Shown here: one piece after another, positions 35,191 through 44,224 of the stretch
Layout of the letters: the number at the start of each line of letters is the position of its first letter
Numbering within the stretch: position 1 is the first letter of the stretch
From: Nostoc sp. NMS7
GTDB lineage: Bacteria > Cyanobacteriota > Cyanobacteriia > Cyanobacteriales > Nostocaceae
Assembly: GCF_017115085.1 (NCBI RefSeq)
Contig: NZ_JABXKJ010000158.1
Coordinates: forward strand, 1 to 56,434
Length of the DNA: 56,434 nucleotides
Reading direction: 5' to 3'
Made by a program: the position numbers and the translations under genes
The notes under the pieces: generated by a model
The model's input: the letters and a program-made list of their open reading frames with translations, nothing else
Database searches by the model: none
Told to the model about the DNA's origin: nothing

Positions 35191-36090
35191 CTAACTTATT
35201 GAGAAGCGTTGGCGAATATAAATTGCTACACCATTTAAAACTAAAATCAAAAGTAACAACGCAATAATTGTCGCTGCTGCTGCACTAGCAAAACCCGGTT
35301 CAGGACGAGTTATATAACTGTAAATTTGAATGGGTAATGCCATAAACCTCTGAAACAAACCAGGGTTAAAGGTGAGAAAACCCACAGCACCTACAACAAT
35401 CAGAGAGGCTGCATCACCTATAGCGCGGGATACAGAGATAATCACCCCCGTCAAAATACCGGGAACAGCATAGGGTATGACATGATTGCTGATAGTTCGC
35501 CATTTTGTGACACCTAATCCGTAAGAAGCATTTCTCAGGGAATCTGGGACAGAGCGAATTGCTTCTCTAGATGTCACAATAATTACTGGCAAAGACAACA
35601 AAGATAAAGTCAACGCTCCAGAAATCAAAGCGGGGCCAAACCCAAGCAAATAATTGAAAACCCCTAAACCCAGCAATCCATAGACAATAGAAGGCACACC
35701 CGCTAGATTACTGATATTAATCTCAATAATCGCTGTCCACCAAGCTTTAGGTGCATACTCTTCTAGATATAAAGCTGCTCCGACACCAATGGGGACAGTG
35801 ACGAAAATTACAACAGCTCCCAAAAGAATGCTGCTAATAATCGCAGGACGAATACCACCTTGGTCAGGAAAACGAGAAGGAGTTTCCGTGAGAAAGCCGG
35901 GTGACAAAAATCTGCCTAATCCGTCTCGAAAAATATCAAAAAGTAGCAATGCTAGGATAAATAAACCAATCAGCAATCCTAACAAAAAAAGTACTTCAAA
36001 TACTTTCCCTAATGTCTCCCTACTCTCAACATTATCGGTAAATTCTGCTGCAGAATCTAGAGAATCATCTTGTTGATAACTTGTAGCCAT
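35191..36090 (-). CDS. pstA: Phosphate ABC transporter permease PstA
   Basis: A 299-residue permease with six predicted membrane helices. The ABC-permease EAA-like loop is SREAIRSVPDSLRNASYGLGVTKWRT (about residues 173-198), and FRDGLGRFLSPGFLTETPSR plus the DQGGIRPAIISSILLGAVVI segment are typical of PstA. It lies 6 bp downstream of pstC, so the two are tightly coupled. Confidence 0.95.
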   Translation of the reverse strand: MATSYQQDDSLDSAAEFTDNVESRETLGKVFEVLFLLGLLIGLFILALLLFDIFRDGLGRFLSPGFLTETPSRFPDQGGIRPAIISSILLGAVVIFVTVPIGVGAALYLEEYAPKAWWTAIIEINISNLAGVPSIVYGLLGLGVFNYLLGFGPALISGALTLSLLSLPVIIVTSREAIRSVPDSLRNASYGLGVTKWRTISNHVIPYAVPGILTGVIISVSRAIGDAASLIVVGAVGFLTFNPGLFQRFMALPIQIYSYITRPEPGFASAAAATIIALLLLILVLNGVAIYIRQRFSIS

Positions 36091-36096
36091 ATCTAT

Positions 36097-37038
36097 TTAG
36101 TCGTATTTTTCTTTAAAGCGATTAGCAATCCAGTAACTAACAATATTCAAAGCAAGGGTAAGTAGAAACAGAACAGCGCCTACAGCATATAATGTTTTGA
36201 AATTCAGACTACCACGCGGACTATCTCCACCAGAAATTTGTGCCATGTAGGCTGTCATTGTTTCTACTGATTCCGCAAAATTAACAGTTAGTCTTGGTTG
36301 TTGTCCGGCGGCAATGAGGACTGTCATTGTTTCACCCACAGCGCGAGAAATACCCAATATAATTGAAGCGATGATTCCAGAAAGCGCGGCTGGTAGAACT
36401 ACTTTAAAAATGGTTTCCAGTTTAGTGATACCTAAAGCATAAGATCCTTCTCGCAAAGAACGCGGAACTGCTCGAATAGCATCTAAGCTGATAGAACCAA
36501 CAGTAGGAGTAATCATTACCCCCATCATTAACCCTGCACTCAGAGCGTTGAATATTTCCAGAGGGATAAAATTCCGCAGCAATGGTGTCAGGAACAACAG
36601 CGCAAAGTAACCATATACTACTGTAGGTATTCCCGCTAAAAGTTCCACTGCTGGACGTAAAATTGCTGCTACTTTGGGTTGGGCATACTCACTTAAATAA
36701 ATCGCAGAAGATAAACCTAGAGGAATAGCAACTGCCATTGCAATAGCTGTAGTCAAGAAAGTGCCATTAATCAATGGCCAAACACCAAAATGTCTATTGG
36801 CAAATAACGGTGTCCATTTAGTATCAAGAAAGAATTGGGCAAAGGAAACTTCTTGGAAAAAACCGAATGTCTCCTGAAAGATAATTACGACAATACCAAA
36901 GGTAGTCAAAACCGAGACTAAAGCACAAGCAAATAAAATCGCCGCAACAATCTTCTCTGAGATATCTTCAGAGGCATTTTTCTCTAGTGACTGTCTGGAT
37001 AATAGATAAGGATCGTCTTGAAAATTGGTATTTTGCAT
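36097..37038 (-). CDS. pstC: Phosphate ABC transporter permease PstC
   Basis: A 313-residue permease with six predicted helices. The loop LDAIRAVPRSLREGSYALGITKLETI carries the EAA-like motif, and LLAGIPTVVYGYFALLFLTPLLRN and SRAVGETMTVLIAAG are strong PstC marks. The first 30 residues are polar and cytoplasmic. 49 bp separate it from pstS. Confidence 0.95.
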   Translation of the reverse strand: MQNTNFQDDPYLLSRQSLEKNASEDISEKIVAAILFACALVSVLTTFGIVVIIFQETFGFFQEVSFAQFFLDTKWTPLFANRHFGVWPLINGTFLTTAIAMAVAIPLGLSSAIYLSEYAQPKVAAILRPAVELLAGIPTVVYGYFALLFLTPLLRNFIPLEIFNALSAGLMMGVMITPTVGSISLDAIRAVPRSLREGSYALGITKLETIFKVVLPAALSGIIASIILGISRAVGETMTVLIAAGQQPRLTVNFAESVETMTAYMAQISGGDSPRGSLNFKTLYAVGAVLFLLTLALNIVSYWIANRFKEKYD

Positions 37039-37087
37039 AAACAGTTAAGTTTTAACTACACTCAGACTACAATGACTGAGACTTTAT

Positions 37088-38089
37088 TTAAATAAAGTTT
37101 GTGATTGGTTCACCTGGTTTTGCTTTTTTGAATTTTGTCCCAGTTTCACCAGTAGCAAATTTTTGTTTGACTTTGAGGTAAGCTTCATCAGGTAATGCTA
37201 CATAACCAACACTATCTACCCACTTCCAAGAATTTTCTAGATAAAAATCTACAAATTCTTTTACTGCTGGCTTAGTATCTAAGGATTTTTTACTAACATA
37301 GATGAAGAGAGGACGAGACAAAGGTGTATAGATATTTTTAATTACATTATCCACTGGAACTGGTTTTTCACACTTTCCTTTAAGACTTTCTACAGCAACT
37401 AGATTGAGTTTATCTTGATTTTGAATGTAGTAAGATATCCCTACATAAGCCAAAGCTGATACATCACCTGATACTCCTTGTACGAGAAGGTTTTGATTCT
37501 GAGTGGCAGTGTAGTCTGTACGGCCATTCTTGGCTTTACCAGTCACAGCTTGAGTCATATAATCGAATGTTCCCGTATCAGAAGATGGTGCATACAGCTT
37601 CAGCTTTTGGTTAGGAAACTTGGGATTAACTTGATTCCATGTCAAGATTTTGCCATCTGATTTGCCACCCCAAATGGTACCCAGTTCCTTAATAGTTAGA
37701 CATTTGGCGAAGTTATTTTGACGGTTAGCAATCACAGCGATGCCATCTAAAGCTATAGGCAACTCGACAAATTCAATATTCTTGCTTTTACATTTTTTGA
37801 TTTCTTCATCTCTAATGGTACGAGAAGCACCAGCTATATCAAGATCGCCATTACAAAATTTACTGAAACCACCACCAGTACCGCTTGAGGCAACGCTTAC
37901 TTTCGCTTCAGGTTTGACTTTACCGTATTCTTCTGCAACTGCTAAAGAAATAGGAAAACCTACAGCTGCACCATCAATACTCACCTGACTTTTCTTTTCC
38001 TCATTACTGCTACAAGCAGTTATACTGCTGGCAATAATCATTAAAAACGTCAGAAAAATACTATTCTTAAATCTGCTACGAAAGCTCAT
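37088..38089 (-). CDS. pstS: Phosphate-binding lipoprotein PstS
   Basis: A 333-residue periplasmic phosphate receptor. The lipobox is IIASSITAC at Cys26. Ligand-pocket marks are VSVASSGTGGGFSKFCNGDLDIAGASR and YAPSSDTGTFDYM. It has three Met and five Cys, a useful contrast to the neighbouring sulfate-binding protein. First of the pst genes, 85 bp after the sulfate-binding gene in the same direction; no Pho-box repeat was recognised in that gap, so it may have its own promoter or share the upstream one. Confidence 0.95.
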   Translation of the reverse strand: MSFRSRFKNSIFLTFLMIIASSITACSSNEEKKSQVSIDGAAVGFPISLAVAEEYGKVKPEAKVSVASSGTGGGFSKFCNGDLDIAGASRTIRDEEIKKCKSKNIEFVELPIALDGIAVIANRQNNFAKCLTIKELGTIWGGKSDGKILTWNQVNPKFPNQKLKLYAPSSDTGTFDYMTQAVTGKAKNGRTDYTATQNQNLLVQGVSGDVSALAYVGISYYIQNQDKLNLVAVESLKGKCEKPVPVDNVIKNIYTPLSRPLFIYVSKKSLDTKPAVKEFVDFYLENSWKWVDSVGYVALPDEAYLKVKQKFATGETGTKFKKAKPGEPITNFI

Positions 38090-38173
38090 AAATTATCAAT
38101 TGAGATGAAGTTACTGTGAATTGCTTATGCTTGCCTATCTGCAACTAGAGAATCCTGCATTAGAAAAAAGATA

Positions 38174-39316
38174 TCATGCTTTCTTGGCAGCTTGCACTTT
38201 GTCAAAAATTGCTCCATCTGCAAAAAACTTTTTCTGGATAATATCCCAGCCACCTAAATCTTGAGATGTGAATAAAGTTTCAATTGGGGGATGTTGTGAT
38301 GCGACTTCTTGGGTAACAGTGGGGTTGACAGGACGATATTGTAATTTTGCAAATTCCCGTTGAGCTTCTGTGGAGTAAAGAAAATCAACAAATGCTTGTG
38401 CAACTTCTCTTGTACGGTGTTTATCAACGTTTTTATCGACTACTGCTACAGGATTATCAATAGAAATATTGACTTGGGGTATAATATAAGGCAACTTCGT
38501 GCCATTTTTACCGCTCAAAATTACCTCGTTTTCGTAGTTAATTAAGACATCTCCTTCACCTTTCTGGAAGAATAAATCGCTTGCTTCACGGGCATCTTTT
38601 GTCAGAATAGGGGTGTTTTTATAAACTTTGGTGACATAATCTAATGCCTTCGTATCATCACCGCCTGTCAGACTCACCGAACCCCAAAAAGCCAAGAATT
38701 CCCAGATAGCAATACCAGAAGTTTTTGGGTTAGCCGCAATCACTTTCACGCCATCTTTTGCCAAGTCTGCCCAAGTATTGATACCTTTGGGATTGCCTTC
38801 GCGCGTGACGATCGCAGCAACCGATCTACTCACAATACCACTTCTCGGTGATTTGATTTCCCAACCTGATTTAATTAAACCTGCTTGCTGAATTTTGTTG
38901 ACATCCAGGGGAAGTGCCAAATGTACTATATCTGCTTCTTGCGAACCGGCAATGACAGCAGCCGTTTGAGCTACAGAACCTCCATAACTTTGCTCAAATG
39001 TCACATTTTGGTTGTGTTCTTGCTTCCACTTTTCCACAAATTTGGGAATTATCTGGTCATGAGCTGCTTTAGTGACAGAGAAAGAAACGAGTTTTAGCTT
39101 GACATCACCCTTGCTAGCTGAACTACTTCCAGAACAGGAGGCAACTGCTACACTCAAAAAAGTACCGATGAGAAACAGACTCACAAAGCTTTGCACACTG
39201 CGTCCATTCAACCAACTTCTAATTGTGTGTTGATACCAAAGCTGTATGGGCTGCAAAGCTTTCACTCCTTCAATTAGAAATTTACCCAATTGTGTTGGTT
39301 GTTGCGACTCGCTCAT
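38174..39316 (-). CDS. sbpA: Sulfate-binding lipoprotein, Met/Cys-depleted
   Basis: A 380-residue periplasmic receptor of the sulfate/thiosulfate ABC system. Family marks are VSFSVTKAAHDQIIPKFVEKW, FEQSYGGSVAQTAAVI, DIVHLALPLDV and PKTSGIAIWEFLAFWGS. The only Met is the initiator and the only Cys is the lipobox Cys (FLSVAVASC, about residue 61), an extreme economy suited to a protein made under sulfur starvation. About 45 residues precede the hydrophobic signal segment (SFVSLFLIGTFLSVAVAS), unusually long for a lipoprotein. No cysT/cysW/cysA permease or ATPase genes are adjacent; pstS follows instead. Confidence 0.93.
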   Translation of the reverse strand: MSESQQPTQLGKFLIEGVKALQPIQLWYQHTIRSWLNGRSVQSFVSLFLIGTFLSVAVASCSGSSSASKGDVKLKLVSFSVTKAAHDQIIPKFVEKWKQEHNQNVTFEQSYGGSVAQTAAVIAGSQEADIVHLALPLDVNKIQQAGLIKSGWEIKSPRSGIVSRSVAAIVTREGNPKGINTWADLAKDGVKVIAANPKTSGIAIWEFLAFWGSVSLTGGDDTKALDYVTKVYKNTPILTKDAREASDLFFQKGEGDVLINYENEVILSGKNGTKLPYIIPQVNISIDNPVAVVDKNVDKHRTREVAQAFVDFLYSTEAQREFAKLQYRPVNPTVTQEVASQHPPIETLFTSQDLGGWDIIQKKFFADGAIFDKVQAAKKA

Positions 39317-39890
39317 CAGAATTCACCCCTAAATCTACGGTATTTCTAGGCGAATACCGTAATTATAAGAATTATAAGGTATATAGAATAATATTTATCA
39401 TCTGGCTGCAATTTTTTTATTGAGTGAGCAGTTGATTGTTGAAAGTAGCAAATAAATCTGAACTTATCAAGGCATTTGAAAAATACGGCTTGTTTCTACT
39501 GTGAAGCGAAAAAATTCGGTAATATCAATACATATATTTGCCAAAAAATATGTGATGAGTAATACCAAATAGTCAACTTAACGTTAAAAGGGCGATTAGA
39601 AACCCACGGAGGTGGGTTTCAAGCACTCAATTTTTCCTTAACTTCGTTTGTGTAGCGGCGAATTCTATTGCCCTGGCTCTAAGTTGATACTAATGAGCAA
39701 TGCTATGCTTCTACCGTATATTGCATCTAAACGAGAACCGCTATAGATCCTATAGGCAATATTGCAACTATTAGTAGTCTGTCAAGTTAAAATTAGGGGG
39801 TAAGCAAGTTCGTAGTAAGGACTTTAGTGCTTAGAAAATAAGGACTAAAGTCCTTACTACAAACTCTATCATTAATAGCTTCAGAAAGTA
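39317..39890. other. 574-bp intergenic stretch with repeats
   Basis: It contains an inverted-repeat element (39571-39690), a palindromic AAGTCCTTACT pair around 39815-39860 (AAGGACTTTAGTGC and AAGGACTAAAGTCC) and otherwise A/T-rich DNA that must hold the sbpA promoter. No gene seen. Confidence 0.5.
39571..39690. mobile_element. Short inverted-repeat element, about 120 bp
   Basis: Ends AGTCAACTTA and TAAGTTGATACT are inverted. Inside is the hairpin GAAACCCACGGAGGTGGGTTTC and the string TGTAGCGGCGAATTCTATTG. Similar hairpins with a CACGGAGGTG core occur near 14341 and 50387. Confidence 0.5.
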
Positions 39891-41144
39891 CTACTTTACG
39901 CTTAAGAAAGAAAATTTTCCATTAACGCCGTTTGCTTCCATCTTCAGTTGGGCAACGTAAAACTCTTTCTGAATGACATCACCTACTGGTGTAAAAGCAA
40001 TTTCACCAAGAGGAGTTTGATACTTTCCTTTGAGTAACTCCTGATTTAATTGTGTACGCAACTGTGGCAGCGTCAATTTGTTAATTTTGCTTTTTTTATC
40101 CAAAGATTGTAGAGCTTCTACATATACTTGTAAGGCAGTAAAAGCTTGAGCTGTTATTTGGGGTGGTTCTCTACGATATTGTTCAACGTAGGCTTTACGA
40201 AATGCAGTGTTAATTTTGCTGGGATATACAGGACTGTAAGCTTGAGCAATAATCACGCCATCACAAAGCGCTCTGCACACAGAAAATATATGAGATGTGT
40301 TAAAACCATTGCCACCAATAATTATTCCTTTATAACCAAGTTCCCGTAGTTGTTTAACTAAATTACCTCCATCTACAGCAAACCCAGATATAATCACTAA
40401 GTCTGGTTTTAAATTAATCGCATCGCTAGCTTGAGCTTGAAAGTCGGTATCTGTTGTTTGAAACTTTTGTACTGTGACTAAATTCAATCCTAAATCTTTA
40501 ACTGTCTTCTGAAAAATTTCTGTTTCCGACTTATTAAAAGCATCATTTTGAGCGTAAAATACAGCTACTCTTTTGATTTGAGAATTTTGCTTGAGTGCAG
40601 CTTTCACCGAATAAGGAGCAACGACAGCAACAGATGAAGAAACACGAGCAACATAATCACCTATTTCGGGAATGCCTTTAGCGGTATTTGATGCTGCAAT
40701 AACTGGAACTTGATTACGTTCTGCTATGGGGTCAGCGCTAAAAGCTTGTTGTGACAGGGTAGGGCCAACAATGCCAATAACTTTATCTTGATTAATTAAA
40801 GTTTGAAAGGCATTAATGGCTCCAACTTCATCGCCACCAGTATCTTGATATATTAATTTAATTGGTCTACCATTGATACCACCTTGAGCATTAAAATACT
40901 TTTCGGCAATTTTGACTCCATCAGTTCCCTCTTGACCAAGTAATGCTACATTGCTTGTTTGGGCAAAAGCGATACCGATAGGAATAGCATCAGATGTACC
41001 TGTTGTTGCTGTTGGATTTTTTGCAGAATTTGCACCAGTACTGCCACTTTTGCTACAGGCTATTAGTAACATAGAGCAGATAAATAATAATGCGGTTTGA
41101 TGAGCGATACCAACGGAGAGTCTAACAGCGATCGCACTTTTCAT
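39891..41144 (-). CDS. Branched-chain/neutral amino-acid ABC transporter substrate-binding protein
   Basis: A 417-residue class I periplasmic-binding lipoprotein (lipobox LLIAC, about residue 30). LivK-type marks are IPIGIAFAQTSNVALLGQEGTDGVKIA, NAQGGINGRPIKLIYQDTGGD, VIGIVGPTLSQQAFSADPIAE and PDLVIISGFAVDGG. It resembles the NatB-type receptors of cyanobacterial amino-acid uptake. No permease genes are adjacent, so it must work with a transporter encoded elsewhere. Confidence 0.9.
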   Translation of the reverse strand: MKSAIAVRLSVGIAHQTALLFICSMLLIACSKSGSTGANSAKNPTATTGTSDAIPIGIAFAQTSNVALLGQEGTDGVKIAEKYFNAQGGINGRPIKLIYQDTGGDEVGAINAFQTLINQDKVIGIVGPTLSQQAFSADPIAERNQVPVIAASNTAKGIPEIGDYVARVSSSVAVVAPYSVKAALKQNSQIKRVAVFYAQNDAFNKSETEIFQKTVKDLGLNLVTVQKFQTTDTDFQAQASDAINLKPDLVIISGFAVDGGNLVKQLRELGYKGIIIGGNGFNTSHIFSVCRALCDGVIIAQAYSPVYPSKINTAFRKAYVEQYRREPPQITAQAFTALQVYVEALQSLDKKSKINKLTLPQLRTQLNQELLKGKYQTPLGEIAFTPVGDVIQKEFYVAQLKMEANGVNGKFSFLSVK

Positions 41145-41396
41145 AGATGCATGAGTATTATGTTCATTATGATAATACTGGCTATGTAGGCAAAGCCCAC
41201 TGTCGGCATCACATTTTGTAAAAGATAGTCAATAGCCTGTTGTCTAGCCCTGTAGACCTATAGCGGTGAGGCTGCTTGGAAAAAATTACTAATAATCTGA
41301 TTACTTGTATCTTGATGAGACGTATATTTAATCAGCTTAGTAGCAATACAAGCCGATACAATAATAGTTAGTGTGAGACATTTGGGAGAAGAAGTT

Positions 41397-41693
41397 TTGG
41401 CGACTATTACCGATATCGGTACACTAATCACAAGAAACCCTAAACTGCGTCGGGGTCGTCCTATTATTGCGGGGACAGGTACATCAGTCCGTCGCATAGC
41501 CGCTTTATATAAACAAGGTGACAACGCAGAAGAAATTGCAGCTGATCTGGATCATCTAACCTTAGTACAGATTTATGCAGCACTAACCTACTATCACGCG
41601 AACCGAGAGGAAATTGAGGCTGATTTAGCATCAGAACAAGCAGAGTATGAACGGTTAGCAGCACTACACGCAAAGAAAGCTCAGATTCAATAA
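41397..41693 (+). CDS. DUF433 protein, probable antitoxin
   Basis: DUF433 proteins carry a small HTH: here TLITRNPKLRRGRPIIAGTGTSVRRIAALYKQGDNAEEIAADL, then LTLVQIYAALTYYHANREEIEADL. I prefer the TTG at 41397 (read as MATITDIGTL, with GGGAG about eight bases upstream) over GTG at 41373, which lacks a binding site. The stop overlaps the next start by one base (TAATG). It forms a toxin-antitoxin-like pair with the DUF5615 protein. Confidence 0.85.
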   Translation: MATITDIGTLITRNPKLRRGRPIIAGTGTSVRRIAALYKQGDNAEEIAADLDHLTLVQIYAALTYYHANREEIEADLASEQAEYERLAALHAKKAQIQ

Positions 41694-42058
41694 TGAGCAA
41701 TATTCGTTTGTATCTAGATGAGGATGCAAGGAGCCATAAGCTTTATTCAGCTTTACGCGCTCGTAGTGTAGATGTGATTACTGTTGCGGAAGGGGGAATG
41801 CTATCTCGGAGTGACGAAGAACAACTGAATTGGGCATTAGAGAATCAGCGAGTAATTTACAGGTTTAATCTTAAGAATTTTTATCAGTTGCATACAACTT
41901 TGTTGGAACGTGGAGAGTTTTATGCAGGAATTATTTTGGCACAGCAAGGTTACTCGGTAGGCGAACAAATGCGCCGCTTGCTAAAGTTAATTGCGGCTAC
42001 ACCAGCAGAGAATATGCAGAATCAAGTGGAATTTTTGAGTAGTTGGGGTGATTCGTAA
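41693..42058 (+). CDS. DUF5615 PIN-like protein, probable toxin
   Basis: 121 residues. IRLYLDEDARSHKLYSALRARSVDVITVAEGGM is the usual DUF5615 start, with paired acidic residues; the second acidic region is partly altered (VIYRFNLKNFYQLH, where many members have a T.D.DF-type sequence), so catalytic competence is uncertain. ATG overlaps the antitoxin stop. Confidence 0.83.
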   Translation: MSNIRLYLDEDARSHKLYSALRARSVDVITVAEGGMLSRSDEEQLNWALENQRVIYRFNLKNFYQLHTTLLERGEFYAGIILAQQGYSVGEQMRRLLKLIAATPAENMQNQVEFLSSWGDS

Positions 42059-42521
42059 GATTGTCCAAGTGCGATCGCACTTAGCCCTGAAAATTGCTGT
42101 AATACATTTAGTAGTGCTGAGTAGTAATCACGCTAATATCATTTCTTTTTCAAGATGCGCCTATAAAACTTAGGCAAAACTACAAAACTGTAGAGGCAAT
42201 TCATGAATTGCCCCTACATGAATAAAGCGCAGTTTCACATACAATTGGTATAAGGTACAAAGGCACTAAGGGACTGACAAGAAATAAATTATCCATCTTG
42301 TGGGGTGGGTCGAAAAGCCCGCCCTGAATATAGGACGGGTGTTCGCGTAGCGGCACGTAGTGCGGACACCCATCACACTAGAAAATTTGGGATGTTTTTT
42401 TATTTGAAATTCCCTAAGAGAAACTTTGTGTTTAGTAGTGTCTAGAAACGAGATTTAAAATAAAACCCTTATTATCTCGTTACAATCAACATGTGCATTA
42501 GGCATTCAAGAGTTATCAGCC
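42059..42521. other. 463-bp gene-free stretch with palindromes
   Basis: Contains a hairpin GTAGAGGCAATTCATGAATTGCCCCTAC near 42192-42219 and a common repeat of the type GTGGGGTGGGTCG...CGCCCTGAATATAGGACGGG near 42300-42350. No gene seen. Confidence 0.5.
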
Positions 42522-44093
42522 ATGAAATTGATTTCCGAGCCACCGATTCCTGTAAAAATTCAAAAGATGAAGGAACGGGTGCGGTGGATGCATCCAAGTT
42601 TTGTGCAACGGGGAATTGACCAAACCAGGATGGTGATTGACGATCGCAGGGAAGATAGTCCAGAATTTTCCTTTATGGTTATCGGTGATTCTGGCACCAA
42701 ATCCCATTCTCGATACCACCCCCAACGAAAAGTTGCTGAACTAATGCTGACTCACCGCGATGATTGCAGTTTTGTGTTGCACACAGGCGATGTAATTTAT
42801 GTGGTAGGTTCTCAAGAGTATTACTCGACAAACTTTATTGAGCCTTACCGCGAATTTCTTGTTGGTGGCGACAACCCCAAAAGCATTTCCTACGATCGCA
42901 TGGTGTTTAATCTCCCATTTTTGCCAGTCCTTGGTAATCATGATTACTACGATGTGCCGTTGATGTACCGTTTATTTACGGGAACAACATCGTCACTACG
43001 TCGCTTGTTGCGCTACAAAGATATCGAGATTGGCTGGCATGGATCGTATCAAGGTAATGCCTATGCGCGAGCGTTTTTGGACTATACCCAGGCGATCGCT
43101 TCCCCACAAGAGTTAGAACGTCATTTAGATCAACACTATACTGCTAAGACCGATACAGGGCGATGTTTGCGTTACCAACCTGGACATTTTACCCGCTTAC
43201 CCAATCGTTATTACACCTTCCGTTACGGCGGGATTGATTTTTTCGCTTTAGATTCCAACACCTTTAATACACCATCACCTTTACCTGCAACTCAAGAAGG
43301 GGAAATTTACCGTCGCCAATTGCAAAAGCGTCGTCAGGAAATAGATCAAGAAGAATTGCAGATTTTGGGAATATGCAATGAACTCAACCCAGATAAACCC
43401 ACTGAGGCGGAACAACTTGATGAGCTTAGTGCCAAATTAGACCAAATAAATGAGATCAAAATCGACATTGAAAAACAATTGGCATCTGAGAAAATGCCTG
43501 CGATCGATTTTGAACAACTTGAATGGTTGCGAAGCAGACTAATCGAATCTTGGAACACCTCCAAAGTGCGCGGACGTGTAATCTTTTTCCACCATCCACC
43601 CTACGTCACAGAAGCTACTAAGTGGGATCAGGCGCAAACTTTGGCAGTTCGCCACCGCTTGCGCTGGGTATTTGAACAAGTGGCAGAAACTCTTGGTTCT
43701 CTAATTAAAGAACGTCCCATAGTGGATTTGATTTTAAATGGTCACGCTCACTGTTTGGAGCATCTTTGCACAACTGATACCGGATTTGCTGACTCCCACA
43801 TTAACTGCATTATCTCTGGTGGTAGTGGTCATCGTCCCCGCTATCAACGCCGAGGCGGGACTGAATTGATGGAGACTTTTACCGAAATTGCAGGTAAACC
43901 GATTCGGAAAGTTGCAGATTCAAAGCTTTTTGTCGGTCGTCATGACTACAATTTTCAGAATCGGCTGCCTTATTCATGTGTGCGGATTGATGTTCTGGAT
44001 GGTAGCCCACCTAAGTTTATCATCAGACCACTGATTGCTGAACGGATTGAAGATGAGTGGTATAACCGCGAACTTGAACCATTTGTGATTTAA
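42522..44093 (+). CDS. Calcineurin-type metallophosphoesterase
   Basis: 523 residues. Metallophosphoesterase motifs in order: VIGDSGTKSHSR (about residues 53-64), LHTGDVIYV (86-94), LGNHDYYD (about 136), FFHHPPYVTEATKWD and LNGHAHCLEH near the C-terminus. A charged, partly coiled insertion (about 255-330: RRQLQKRRQEIDQEEL...) separates the halves. There is no signal peptide, so it is cytosolic. Substrate unknown. It ends at a bidirectional terminator shared with the anti-sigma gene. Confidence 0.92.
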   Translation: MKLISEPPIPVKIQKMKERVRWMHPSFVQRGIDQTRMVIDDRREDSPEFSFMVIGDSGTKSHSRYHPQRKVAELMLTHRDDCSFVLHTGDVIYVVGSQEYYSTNFIEPYREFLVGGDNPKSISYDRMVFNLPFLPVLGNHDYYDVPLMYRLFTGTTSSLRRLLRYKDIEIGWHGSYQGNAYARAFLDYTQAIASPQELERHLDQHYTAKTDTGRCLRYQPGHFTRLPNRYYTFRYGGIDFFALDSNTFNTPSPLPATQEGEIYRRQLQKRRQEIDQEELQILGICNELNPDKPTEAEQLDELSAKLDQINEIKIDIEKQLASEKMPAIDFEQLEWLRSRLIESWNTSKVRGRVIFFHHPPYVTEATKWDQAQTLAVRHRLRWVFEQVAETLGSLIKERPIVDLILNGHAHCLEHLCTTDTGFADSHINCIISGGSGHRPRYQRRGGTELMETFTEIAGKPIRKVADSKLFVGRHDYNFQNRLPYSCVRIDVLDGSPPKFIIRPLIAERIEDEWYNRELEPFVI

Positions 44094-44096
44094 ATA

Positions 44097-44184
44097 AAAA
44101 CCTCAAAGATTGGTTATGCTACGCAAAACCTGTCCCTCTCCGTGAGTTCGGAGAGGGATGTCGGACAGGACAGGGTGAGGTTTT
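44097..44184. terminator. Bidirectional terminator between convergent genes
   Basis: AAAACCTCA (44097-44105) pairs with TGAGGTTTT (44176-44184), enclosing CCCTCTCCGTGAGTTCGGAGAGGG. The A/T-rich arms give a T-tract on either strand, serving the metallophosphoesterase and the anti-sigma gene. Confidence 0.7.
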
Positions 44185-44224
44185 CCAAGGATTAATCATG
44201 CGATCGCACCCTAGAGAGCGGATA

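Noticed and set aside
38090..38173. Pho box (CTTAACCT-type repeats) before pstS
   Set aside because: I searched the gap by eye and found no direct repeats of that kind.
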